This document shows, in pieces, positions 23,349-34,729 of a stretch of DNA of 64,000 nt. Every line of letters begins with the position of its first letter. Within the stretch, counting starts at the first letter, position 1. A program made the translations under genes and the position numbers. The notes under the pieces are model-generated. The model saw nothing but the letters and a program-made list of their open reading frames with translations, had not been told where the DNA came from and made no database searches. This stretch comes from Sorghum bicolor (Eukaryota > Streptophyta > Magnoliopsida > Poales > Poaceae): the NCBI RefSeq assembly GCF_000003195.3, contig NC_012875.2, forward strand, positions 16,094,248 through 16,158,247. The letters run 5' to 3'.

Positions 23349-23362
23349 ACTCCCCCAAGCTT
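23349..23362 (-). promoter_or_regulatory. Polypurine tract of A2
   Basis: Minus strand AAGCTTGGGGGAGT abutting the LTR start TGTTGACGG. The same signal recurs twice more inside the element. Confidence 0.9.
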
Positions 23363-25542
23363 ACCTCTTGCTCGTCCCTGAGCAAGGATGAACTCAAGAG
23401 TTTCTGCAGTGGTTTCATGCCTTAAAAGTAAGATCTTATCTCTGAGTTAGAATAAACAGTTAAGACTTAAAACTTACTCATTTTACCTTTCACCATGGGG
23501 CTTGTAACCGTCACTTGTGTCTTGAGCACTTAAAAGATAGAACGGTCAAGCCAAGCGCCATGTCTCTTATTCTTGATCAGCTATAGCTCTGGAGTTTTTG
23601 CAGATTTTCGAATAAAACTCAGAGATTCCTTGTGTGACTCTCTCTAGTCTCTCTTTTGTGGTATTTTTGGATCCTTTCTAAGGCAGTAATGGTATATGCC
23701 TTCTCTCAAAGTATGTGGTATTTTTGGTATGATGCATAGTGACATTGCCTTCTATCTCACCCTACTCTAATAAGGTTTTGATATGTGGAGCTCATAGGTG
23801 GGAGACAGCTAATACATACTTACAAGACATTTATTGCATAGTCAAACCATGGATCCAGAGAAACAAGTCAATAAGTCAAATCAAGATGTGCATGTGTGGC
23901 GAATGAATGATGTATGGTGATGATGGTGATAATAATGGTGAAAGTCTAATTCTACTTTTGCTCTTTTAAGGGGATACATACCTTGCTTGCACTTTGAAAC
24001 TTTTTGAGGAGAATGAGATGCTCTATATTTTCTTTTTCTTTCCTCTCAGGTGGGTATCTTGTACCCCTAATTCTACTATCGGACACTTGTCCATTTTTAC
24101 CTCTTGTCTCACTTTTTCTTTTCTTCGAGGTTAAGGGCACTCGCCCCTTTTTATTTCCTCATATTATTATTATTATTTTTTCTTTTTTTTAGAGCACTCA
24201 TCTCCTGAAATAATATAGCAAGTGGTAGTAACCAAGATAACTCGAGCATTTATTACACAGGGAATAACAGGGATAGGATAATGTTTTTGGCTATTCTCTC
24301 CCGGATTAGGAGTAGAATAATTTTGGGTGAATCTGAAGATGGAAATGAGTGGATGTATGTGGATGCGTACTTCCGGAGTAGAAGCAGCATATACGAGTGA
24401 ACATGCAAGTGAATCTTGATTTTAACCACATGACAAGCTCCTAAGGGTCTACACAGCTTGACCACACTCAATGCTCATAAGCAGTAAAAAGTAAATGTGT
24501 GGCTCAAAGTCTAATAAGCATGTATATATGGCTATGGTAGGATTTTAAACTCTCATCATACAGGAACTCATCATGTCTTATTTTAAAGATTTTCAAAGAT
24601 AAAATTCTCCAGAGTTCTAGCATCTCTAGGAACAGATAAACAGCAGCTCAACCTTCCCATATCATATCCGTTAACAACTTAGACTTTAGATCAAGTACTC
24701 TTCCCTCAAGTACTCTTCCCACAAGTTCAGGTTTAGAGCAAATCTTAATTCATAACAGTCATGCCTAAACTTGAGAGAGATTTCAATTTTTAGAACTAGT
24801 CATGGCAGAGCAACTATTCATTATTTCCGTATGAGAGCTTATCATGAGGGTTCATAGCAAGCTCTATTTATTTATTTATTTAGCAAACTAAGCAAAGATA
24901 TATATAAAAGCACAAAATCTTTATTTGAGTTTTTTTTATGATTATGCATCCTTTTATTATTTGAGTAAAGTATAAATGCGAGTAGAAACACTTAGCTGGA
25001 TAAATGGGGGTGCTCTCCCCCAAGCTGGATCTTGACGTAATTTCTTCTGATGTACCTAGCAGGTGGTGGAGGTGTATTCGTAAGTCGGCAGCACCCTGAC
25101 AGCGATTAGGATGTCCTCCGTCTGCTACTCTTCTTTGATCCTTGAATTCTGTGGAGCTCAAATAGACAACAAAGCTTTGTGGAACTGGTTAAGTGTTAGC
25201 ATAAATATCTAGCCTTTATCATGTTGAGCCTCCTCAATAAATGTTACTTATTTAGCGGGATCATGCACGTATTATTTTTATATTTTTATTGTAAGATGAA
25301 AACTTATTTATTTTATTTTTATGCCACCACAGTGAATGTACTTATGGGTTTTATGCCATGAGCATACTCACATGGGGCTTACTCTTTTTTTAATATTTTT
25401 ATTTTCTTTTCAAGATAGCATGAACCTGATTTAACTAAGCAAACTATAATTGAATAATTGAAAGGAAAAGGATAACTACCAAGTTTACCTCTTGGCAGGG
25501 CGTTTGGTGTTTTAAGTCCTCCGAACGGGACTCTCCGTTTTC
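23363..25542 (-). other. 3' non-coding region of A2
   Basis: About 2.2 kb without credible coding sequence, well conserved in A1 (32269-34450), A3 (35950-38151) and A4 (49827-51680). It includes the hairpin TGGGGG-TGCTCT-CCCCCA with AAGCT at 25015-25036. Conservation in all four copies suggests a cis-acting role or recent common origin. Confidence 0.6.
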
Positions 25543-26410
25543 TCAGTCGTCCTGCGATTCGCTAGGTGGCGTAGTCTGTGATTCCGGTGGCGCCTCCTCT
25601 TCGTGTATAACTATCTTCTCTTTCCACATCTGTCTCGGTGCTACGGTCTCCTCAGGACAGTTCTGTTCAAGCTGTATGTCTTCAAGCCTTACCACTTCTC
25701 CTTTGTAGTCTGCCCATCCGTCCTTGATGATTTGCCTCCTCTGGTTGCGGTTGCATTGTCTTCTTCTTGTCCTGACCTTCTTAGAGTCTTCAACTAATAG
25801 TTAGGGTCAGTAAAATAGCGGCGTACCTTCTCAGAGGGGAAGTGCATGTGGACTTCTCCGGTTCCAATATAAATAATGGCTTTGATAGTGCTGAGGAACG
25901 GTCTTCCAAGGATGATGGGTGGATCATACTCGTCGTCTCCCATGTCAATGACCTGAAAATCATCTGGAGCTGAATATATATTGGTTGTAGGGGCATGGTT
26001 CCATGCAGGAGCTGATAAGTGACTGCGGCCATTATGTTGTCGTTAGATCCGGTGTCGTAGAGTGTCTTCTGAAAAGAGTATCCATTGATTGTGCACTCGA
26101 TGCTTGGAACACCAGGGTCGTCCTTCTTGATCAGGAAAGGCGACTTGAGTCGACGATCTTGACCTCCTCCGACAAGGATCCAATGTTTTAAGTCTTCCGG
26201 ACAAGACTTCTCACCGTCTTCATCCTTTAGGTGCAACATTTGATTAGGTGTCGACCTTGACGTCTGCACCTCTTGATACGGAGTCACCCATGTTCTTCGT
26301 TTGCCCAGTAGTTCGAAGTGCGGCGTTAGCAGCATCTTGCTCAGTGTGTTTGTGCTCGTAGATCCAGGTCCTTCACATGGTGGAATCTGGGAGTTGTAAA
26401 ACTCCTTCAT
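25543..26410 (-). pseudogene. Retropepsin-like ORF of A2
   Basis: Reads from ATG at 26410 (MKEFYNSQIPP). The active-site motif DTGS is encoded at 26045-26056 within KTLYDTGSNDNIMA, as in Athila-lineage aspartic proteases. Downstream the frame shifts by comparison with A1, whose continuing frame gives the RPFLSTVKAIIY strand and a basic tail ending SESQDD. A3 has the same shift. The protease domain is not followed by reverse transcriptase, which is unusual. Confidence 0.7.
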
Positions 26411-27760
26411 GTTTTTCTTAAAGTGTATCTGTTCATAGAGACAAGGAAGAGATCAAGTGCATGGGCCCTGTTGGTGGAAAACACCAACAGAACCAAAAGT
26501 GTATTTGTTCTTCTCTAACCTTAAGCATAGTGAGCAAGACAAAGTTGATGGATCATGAGTGTAGCATTTGTCAGATCACATGGCTCAACCTAATGGAAAG
26601 ATAATCAATCTATATTTATGTTTTGTTTATATCTTCCAAAGATTGAATGTGCAATACTTTAGCTTATATGATTAGGAGTGTGGGATCACGACGGTAGTAC
26701 TAAGAACAAAGATTAAAGGACTAAACATGTTGAATTAATTGAGTTGGTTAATTTGGAGTTACAGATCATACATGTTTGTCTCTTTATTTATGTTAATGCT
26801 AGAACCAAGGAGAAGCTTATAAAAGCAATAGTCAAGTACCTTAAGATGTTACCTTAATTGAAGAGTGATGGTATAGTATCACCTTGTGGAAGCTTTCCTT
26901 TTCTTAGCGGTTGTGCATCGTGTTTGTGGCACTCTCCATAGATCATCTCTTTATGATAAATGAGCTATGTCCTTCTTGTGCAGATTGTTAAACTTCATGT
27001 GTCTCCTTTATCTCCAATCAGTTTGTATCTCAGGACTTCCTAGGTTGATATTGAAAGTTTTCCTGCAGGGGTTAGTCCAACAAAATATCCCATATCTACT
27101 ATAGCATACTATCGGCTCAAAAATCAACCTAGACACCATGTCTAATTTGACTTAGGAGGGCATTTTAACCTAAGCACCATGCTTAATTTAAAAATCCTTT
27201 GGAAGTAAGATCATCATTCCTAAACTAAGCACCATGCTTAATCAAGAGATAAATGAAACTACTCCAAACCTAGACATATACTAAAGCAAATAAAGTTAGC
27301 ATGAGAGCATTTATAGAGATCTACTCAAGTGGAGATGAAGTAGTGTGATTAGTATTTAACAAATTGAGCATGTCTCAAAGGTAAGGACAACCAACATAGC
27401 AACATGGCAAATGATGTTTTTATGTAAGGTATTTCCCCCAAGCTTGAATTTTGCAAAATTCAGATTTGGATGAATTTAATTCAATGTTGCATGATGATTG
27501 GTTGGACATACCTTGTGCTTGTCATTCATCCGATCTTCTTGCTCCAATCCTAGAAAGGTTAGTGACAAGAATACCCAAAGGAATATTTCTACAATTATCT
27601 TTATATGCTCAATACACAAGGCAATGTTGCAAATAATTAGAAGTTCATGTTACGATCTGATCAGTGCTTGTTTTAGGACACTAAGCTTGTCCTTGGGAAA
27701 CCATCAATTTATATCGGCGAAGTGGTTTCCCCTCCGACGCTGACCTATATCAAGATCAAC
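26411..27760 (-). other. Spacer between ORF1 and protease region, A2
   Basis: About 1.35 kb, AT-rich, non-coding, conserved in A1 (30034-31116) and A3 (39017-40375). At 27434-27461 it carries a second copy of AAGCTTGGGGGA beside the perfect palindrome GAATTTTGCAAAATTC. Confidence 0.6.
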
Positions 27761-28702
27761 TCAACGAGATCTGCAATATTTATTATAGACATATGCATCG
27801 ACAACCGCCCTTTTAAAGTTTTTATAAATAGAAAGGAAGAGGGGGTTGGAGATCTTAAATGTGGTGATGTTGGAGAGACTAATAGATTGGGAAGATGTTT
27901 TATATGAGCAAGGATTGGGTGAGGTATTTATGAAATAACTTCCATGCTCACTGTTGTTTCTCTCATTCTCAAACTCCAAGGATGATTCTTTATGAATGCT
28001 TAAAATTCCTCTAGGATTGTCTCTCAAGTTTGTTTTATCCATCCATTTAATGGTGATAGCACATGGATTTTTAATGCCCTCTAGCCATTGATATTGCTCT
28101 TCTCGATCCTCCTTGTGGTCTTGGTGACTCTTATGCATGGCATGTCTAGAGAGATTCATAGGATCATCGGGAGGTTCAAGAGAAAGAGCATAGTAGAAAT
28201 TATTAAGCTCAAGGATGGGTTGGATAGCCGAATCATGGGGTTGAAATGTTTGGAAATCGGCTATTGAAACTTCCTTTCCTTGTCTGGGAGATGATTCCTT
28301 CTCTATCTCTAAGATTTTTCTATGAAGACTACTACAAGAAGGATGTCCACAAATGAAGACATACCTTCCGTTACTTATAGATAAAGAAAGAAAGACTCTA
28401 CCAAAGGTTATATGATTAAGACCAATGTGAAAATATCGAGAAAAAACATGGTCTTGTAGGGCTAGGTCTAAACCTGAATTTATAGAAAGATTAACATATT
28501 CCCTAGGTGTAGCTAAAAGTGCATTATCTTCTTGATTAAAAGATAGGACCTTGGCTATAGAAAAGGGTTGGTTTTGACCTATTGCAATCAACTCCGGACA
28601 CAGATCATAATTAGGGGCAGGACTTGTTGACTCCCATGGTCTATGGCTGGTCTCCGAAGGTGCAAAGAATTCAATAATAGGTATGGAATTTAAGTTATCC
28701 AT
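27761..28702 (-). CDS. ORF1 of A2, unknown protein in gag position
   Basis: 313 residues. I chose the ATG at 28700-28702 (MDNLNSIPIIEFFAP), because upstream frame lies in the primer site and LTR. It is first after the primer site. Segments include PWESTSPAPNYDLCPELI, FHIGLNHITFGRVFLSLSI and a C-terminal IYKNFKRAVVDAYVYNK. A3 encodes a clear homologue of 308 residues, and the two are open through their whole length while neighbouring protease frames are broken. I recognise no family motif; there is no zinc knuckle. It may be a highly diverged structural protein. Confidence 0.65.
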   Translation of the reverse strand: MDNLNSIPIIEFFAPSETSHRPWESTSPAPNYDLCPELIAIGQNQPFSIAKVLSFNQEDNALLATPREYVNLSINSGLDLALQDHVFSRYFHIGLNHITFGRVFLSLSISNGRYVFICGHPSCSSLHRKILEIEKESSPRQGKEVSIADFQTFQPHDSAIQPILELNNFYYALSLEPPDDPMNLSRHAMHKSHQDHKEDREEQYQWLEGIKNPCAITIKWMDKTNLRDNPRGILSIHKESSLEFENERNNSEHGSYFINTSPNPCSYKTSSQSISLSNITTFKISNPLFLSIYKNFKRAVVDAYVYNKYCRSR

Positions 28703-28804
28703 AAAGATAGAAAAAATAAAAAGATAAAAGAATAAAAGTATAAAAGTATAATACAAGATAATAGCAAGATTCAAAGTTATCTCAGCAAACCGTCTTTCTC
28801 TCCG

Positions 28805-28824
28805 GCAACGGCGCCAGAAATGCT
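28805..28824 (-). promoter_or_regulatory. Primer-binding site of A2
   Basis: Minus strand TGGCGCCGTTGCCGG just inside the 5' LTR end; Athila/Tat tRNA-Asp type. Confidence 0.85.
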
Positions 28825-30028
28825 TGTTGATATTTGGTAACGCAATAAGGAAATGATCCGCAAGCGCACGGATATCGGTGAGCATTTCACCCGAGAGGTT
28901 ATCCAGAGTATCGTATTTATATTTTTACCACTGGGAGAAAGGGTGCATCTGACTAACCAAATCTATTGCTACTATCCCTTTAGGCTACAAAGAATGTTTC
29001 TCGATGTGAGTGATGTATAGAGAAGACTGCAACCATAGTCTCGTTCTAACCTTGGTAAGGATGATCTACTGTTCTATTGGGGAAGCTTACGGAATCTAGA
29101 CACCACAACGGATGTTCGACCCGCACCTATAAACCTACCCTTCCTGCTAACGAGATGTGGGATACAAAGGTAACTCGGAAATGTCACGTTCCTAGCTACT
29201 ACCACGGTCCAGCTAGTCACGGGATATCTATGAGTACCCTAGTCTAAACACCACATTTATGCTAGCAATGATTACTCTAATACTCAACCAGAAGAGGATT
29301 AAATTAAACTCATAAACCAAAGAACAATAAAACAAGAACTTACTAGAATTAGAAGTCGAATTACTGAAGAATCTTAGGAGCAAGCCTCGGGTTAGAAGAC
29401 TTGATCCCACAGGTACAACCTCGGAGTAGACACCGACAGGCCGGCCTTCCTCTGATCTACACCTCCACTCTATATCTCTCAATCTAGTAGAAACTAGAAG
29501 ATCTAATTCTACTCACATTGGATGCTAAGCCTAAAATAAATTTTATTTAGAGAAGAGGTTTTCCTTCGAGGGCTCCCCTCAACTCTATGAAAAACTTGTC
29601 TCCCCCAGGGCCAGGGGGTCTGCTTATATAGTCCTCCTCATCTTTGCATTTTTGGTCCAGCAGGCGATGTGGTACTATGTTATCCTTGATCCTTTAGGTC
29701 GGTGGAACGTCGTGTGTGAAAAGAGTCCTGATTGGCATCCAGGAGAGGGCGGGCGCCCTGGGCCTGGCCCCTTTCGTCCTCTGCTTTCTTCTCATGGCTT
29801 CTGGAGTCTTCTAGATGGTAGAAAATTGCACGGTGCGTTGATATCTCTATGTAATCCCGACATGTGGGCCTTTCTTCCATATTTCCAGATAACCCCCTGC
29901 AGAAATAGACAAACACCAAAACTCGTGGAATTCTGTCAGATAAAACCCTAAGTCTAGGTGTTGGTTGCATTTGGATCCTTTTCTTTATTTATTTGATGAT
30001 TATATTTGGTACTTAAGGACCGTCAACA
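28825..30028 (-). repeat. 5' LTR of A2
   Basis: 1204 bases, TGTTGATATTTGG to CCGTCAACA on the plus strand. TATA box (TATATAA, minus) at 29624-29630, followed on the minus strand by the conserved GACCCCCTGGCCC. Confidence 0.94.
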
Positions 30029-30033
30029 GTCCA
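30029..30033. repeat. Target site duplication GTCCA of A2, right
   Basis: Matches GTCCA at 22119-22123. A1 sequence continues across the insertion. Confidence 0.95.
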
Positions 30034-31116
30034 ACGAATCATCATACAACATTGAATTAAACTCATCCAAACTTGAATTTTGCAAAATTCAAGCTTGGGG
30101 GAGTACTTTACATAAAAACATCCTTTGCCATGTTGCTATGTTGGTTGTCCCTACCTTTGAGACATGTTCAATTTGTGAAATACTAATCACACTACTTCAT
30201 CTCCACTTGAGTAGATCTCTATAAAAGCTCTCATACCACCTTTATTTGCTTTAGTATATGTTTAGGTTTGGTGTAGTTTCATTTATCTCTTAATTAAGCT
30301 TGGTGCTTAGTTTAGGAATGATGATCTTACTTCCAAGGGGTTTTAAATTAAGCATGGTGCTTAGGTTAAAATGCCCTCCTAAATCAAATTAGACATGGTG
30401 TCTAGGTTGATTTTTGAGCCAATAGTATGCTATAGTAGATATTGGATATTTTGTTGGACTAACCCCTGCAGGAAAACTTTCAATATCAACCTGTGAGGTC
30501 CTAAGACAAACTCACATTGGAGACAAAGAGAGAGACACATGAAGTTTAACAATTTACACAAGGAAGGCATAGCTCATAAGAGATGATCCATGGAGGGTGC
30601 CACAAACACGATGCACAACCGCTAAGAAAGGAAAGCTTCCACAAGGTGATACTGTACCATCACTCTTCAAGTAAGGTAACACCTTAAGGTACTTGACTAT
30701 CAATTTTATAAGCTTCTCCTTGGTTCTGGCGTTCACGTGAATAAAAGATACAAACATGTATGATTTACAACTCTAGATTAACCAACCCAATTGATTCAAT
30801 ATGTTTAGTCCTTCCACTTTTGTGATCCCATACTCCTAATATGAGCTAAAATGTTGCACACGCAATCTTTGGGAGATATTTAAAAAAAAGATAAGTATAG
30901 ATAGATTATCTTTCCATTAGGTTGAGCAGTCTGATCTGACAAATGTTTTAAATGCTACACTCATGATCTTATTATCCATCAACTTTGTCTTGCTCACTAT
31001 GCTTAAGGTTAGAGAAGAACAAATACACTTTAGGTTCTGTTGGTGTTTTCCACCAACAGGACCCATGCACTTGATCTCTGCCTTGTCTCTATGAGCAGGT
31101 ACACTTCGAGCAAAAT
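30034..31116 (+). other. A1 internal spacer
   Basis: Non-coding. Contains GAATTTTGCAAAATTC plus AAGCTTGGGGGAG at 30075-30103. Homologous to the A2 and A3 spacers. No gene is seen. Confidence 0.6.
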
Positions 31117-32268
31117 ATGAAGGACTTTTACAACTCCCAGACTCCACCAAGTGAAGAACCTAGATCTACGAGCACAAACACACTGGAGATACTGGACACT
31201 CAGGCAATCACTGCCTTGAGATGCTTGAGGATGTAACTACTGGAGTAACCCCGTTATGGAAGTAATTACTGACCTTCTGCCGGTCAAGAAAGGTGATCCA
31301 GGACGCCTCGTCATCCCGATCTCCATCGGCTTGGTGGACTTCCTAGAAGGACTCTATGACTTTGGCTCCAGCATTAACATTATGCTCAGGGTACTCTATC
31401 AAAAATTCTTTACACATCCTTTATCAGAAACAGCCATGTGTTTGCAGCTTGCAGATCGTACGCTAAGTTTCCTAAAGGGAATATTGAAGAACCTCTGCAT
31501 CCGAGGAGGCCATTCCTGAACACCTTAGGAGCTGTCATCTACGCTAGTGCTGCCAAGATAAGTTTCTACATCAAGGGGAAGAAGGAGACGTTTTCCTTCA
31601 AGAACAAGACTACACAAGTCTCAGAGCACTCCCATCATGAACCAAGGAAGAGGACCAACACGAGGAACAGGAACAAGCAAATGTGGACCAAGTCAGCTAA
31701 GATGGTCACTGCAGTTCAAGGAGGTCAAGATCGTCGACTTAAGTCACCGTTCCTGACCAAAAAGGATGACCCAGTCACATATCAGCTCCTGTTCGGAACC
31801 ATGCCCCTAAAACCGACATACATTCAGCTCCAGATGGCAGATCAGACATTCCGGAAGGTTATTGACATGAGAGAAGACGAATTTGATCCACCCTTCATCC
31901 TTAGAAGACCGTTCCTCAGCACCGTTAAAGCAATCATCTACATTGGAACCGGAGAAGTCCACATGCACTTCCCCTCTGAGAAGGTACGCCACTATTTTAC
32001 TGACCCTAACTATATAGTTGAAGACTTTGAGCAGGTCAGGACAAGAAGAAGACGACGCAACTGCAACCAGAGGAGGCAAATCATCAAGGACGGATGGGCA
32101 GACTATGAAGGAGAAGTAGTAAGGTCTGAAGACATACAGCTTGAACAGAACTGTCCTGAGGAGACCGTAGCACCAAGTCAGGTGTGTAGAGAAAAGATAG
32201 TTATACACGAAGAGGAGGCACCGCCGAAACCACCGACTATGCCACCCAGCGAATCCCAAGACGACTGA
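31117..32268 (+). pseudogene. Retropepsin-like region of A1 with two protease-like units
   Basis: Starts MKDFYNSQTPP after TATGAGCAG. Unit 1 (about 31256-31620) has LYDFGSSINIM at 31358, LQLADRT, and after a frame change RPFLNTLGAVIY and a KETFSFKNK strand; the active-site Thr is Phe. Unit 2 (about 31730-32010) keeps KKDDP, YIQLQMADQTF and RPFLSTVKAIIY, but the segment holding DTGS is deleted. 31438-32268 is open for 276 codons and ends with a basic patch (RTRRRRRNCNQRRQ) and SESQDD. A2 and A3 have only unit 2. Protease activity is not expected. Confidence 0.7.
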
Positions 32269-32895
32269 GAAAACGGAGAGTCCCGTTTGGAGGACTTAAA
32301 AACACTAAACGCCTTGTCAAGAGGTAAACTTGGTAGTTATCCTTTTTCCTTTCAACTATTTAAAATAGTTTGCTTAGTTAATCAGGTTCATAATATCTTG
32401 AAAAGAAAATAAAAATGTTAAAAATAGTAAGCCCCATGTGAGTATGCTCATGGCATAAAACCCATAAGTACATTCACTATGGTGGCATAAAAATAAAATA
32501 AATATATTCATGTCCTATAAAAATGAAAATATAAAAATAAATTTATGATCCTACCAAACAGTGTAACATTTATTGAGGAGGCTCAACATGATAAAGGCTA
32601 GATATTTCTGCTAACACTTAACTAGTTCCACAAAGCTTTGTTGTCAATTTGAGCTCCACAGAATTCAAGGATCAAAGAAGACTTGCAGACGGAGGACATC
32701 CTAATCGCTGTCAGAGCGCTGCCGACATTCAAATACACCTCCGCCACCTGCTAGCTACATCAGAAGAAATTACGTCAAAATCCAGCTTGGGGGAGAGCAC
32801 CCCCATTTATCCAGCTAAGTGTTCGACTCACGTTTATATTTTACTCAAATAATAAATAGATGCATAATCATAAAAACCAAAATAAAGATTTTGTG

Positions 32896-32942
<47 letters not shown>

Positions 32943-34450
32943 TTGCTTAGTTTGCTAAATAAATAAATAAATAAAGTTTGCTATGAACCCTCATGATAAG
33001 CTCTCACATGGAAATGATGAATAGTTGCTCTGCCATGTACCTAGTTTTCAAGTTTAAGCTGTCTCTCAAGTTTAGGCATAACTGTTATAATTCAAACTGC
33101 TCTAAACCTAAACTTGTGGGAAGAGTACTTGATCTAAAGTCTAAGTCGTTAACAGATATGATATGGGAAGGTTGAGTTGCTGTTTATCTGTTCCTAGAGA
33201 TGCTAGAATTCTAGAGAATTTTATCTTTGAAAATCTTTAAAATATCACATGATGAGTTCCTGTATGATGAGAGTTTAAAATCCGACCACAGCCAAATATA
33301 CATGCTTATTAGACTATGAACCATACATTTACTTTTTACTACTTATGAGCATTGAGTGTGGTCAAGCTGTGTAGACCCTTAGGAGCATGTCATGTGGTTA
33401 AAATTAAGATTCACTTGCACGTTCACTCATACATGTTGCTTCTACTCCGGAAGTACGCATCCATATATATCCACCCATTTCCATCTCCAGAACCAACCAA
33501 AAATATTCTACTCCTAATCCGGGAGAGAATAGCCAAAAACATTTCCGTTTTCCCCTGTGAAATAAATGCTCGAGATATTTTGGTTACTACCACTTGCTAC
33601 ATTATTCTAGGAGGATGAGTGTTCTGAAAAAAAAAAAGAAGATACGAGGAAATAAAAAGGGGCAAGTGCCCGGAACCTCGAAAGAAAAGAAAAAGTGAGA
33701 CGAGAGGTAAAAATGGACAAGTGTCCGACAGTAGAATTAGGGGTACAAGATACCTACCTGAGAGAAAAGAAAAAGAAAATATAGAGCATCTCATTCTCCT
33801 CAAAAAGTTTCAAAAGAGCAAGAAAGGTATGTATCCCCTCAAAAGAGCAAAAGTAGAATTACACTTTCACCATTATTTTCACCATTATCACCATTCATTC
33901 GCCACACATGCACATCTTGATTTGACTTATTGACTTGATCTTCTGGATCCATGGTTTGACTATGCAATAAATGTCTTGTAAGTATGTATTAGCTGTCTCC
34001 CACCTATGAGCTCCAGATATCAAAAGCCTTATTAGAGTAGGGTGAGAGAGAAGGCAATGTAACTATGCCTCATACCAAAAATACCACATACTTTAAGAGA
34101 AGGCATACACCATTAATGCCTTGGTAAGGATCCAGAAATACCACAAAAGAGAAACTAGAGAGAGTCATACAAGGAATCTCTGAGTTTTATTTGAAAATCA
34201 GCAAAAACTCCAGAGCTATAGTTAATCGAAGAACAAGAGATATGGCACTTGACTAGACCGTCCTATCTTTTAACTGCTCAAGACAGAAGTGACGGTTACA
34301 AGTCCCATGGTGGAAGGTAAAATGAGTAAGTTTAAATCTTAACAATTTACCCTAACCCAGAGATGAGATCTTGTTTGAACGCATGTGTATCTTTAAGGTA
34401 TGAAACCACTACAGAAACTCTTGAGTCCATCTTTGCTCAGGGACGAGCAA
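32269..34450 (+). other. 3' non-coding region of A1
   Basis: No credible gene. It includes the AGCTTGGGGGAGAGCACCCCCA hairpin module at 32784-32805 and an AT dinucleotide run at about 32900-32941 absent from the other copies. Confidence 0.6.
32900..32941 (+). repeat. AT microsatellite
   Basis: About 20 uninterrupted AT units. A3 has a shorter, imperfect AT/ATT run at about 37858-37895 at the same relative place. Confidence 0.95.
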
Positions 34451-34469
34451 AGGTTAAGCTGGGGGAGCT
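34451..34469 (+). promoter_or_regulatory. Polypurine tract of A1
   Basis: AGCTGGGGGAGCT immediately before the 3' LTR start TGTTGACGG. Confidence 0.88.
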
Positions 34470-34729
34470 TGTTGACGGTCCTTAATGCTCACATTTAACC
34501 ATCAACTAATCATAGAAAAGGATCCAAATGCAACCAACACCTAGACTTAGGGTTTTATCTGACAGAATTCCACGAGTTTTGGTGTTTGACTATTTCTACA
34601 GGGGGTTATCAGGAAATACGGAAGAAAGGCCCACATGTTGGGTTTACATAGAGATATTAACGTGCCGTGCAATTTTCCACCATCTAGAAGACTCCCGAAG
34701 CCACGGGAAGGAAGCGGAGGCCGAACGGG
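34470..34729 (+). repeat. 3' LTR of A1, first part
   Basis: 260 bases matching the start of 20271-21550, cut by A3 after ACGGG (34725-34729) and continued at 42634. Confidence 0.94.

Larger units (their letters stand above)
22124..30028 (-). mobile_element. Athila-like non-autonomous element A2, inserted in A1
   Basis: 7905 bases with matching LTRs and target duplication GTCCA (22119-22123 and 30029-30033). In minus-strand order: 5' LTR, primer site, ORF1, spacer, retropepsin-like region, long 3' non-coding part, polypurine tract, 3' LTR. No reverse transcriptase or integrase. Both ends are complete, so this is a full-length non-autonomous unit. Confidence 0.95.
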
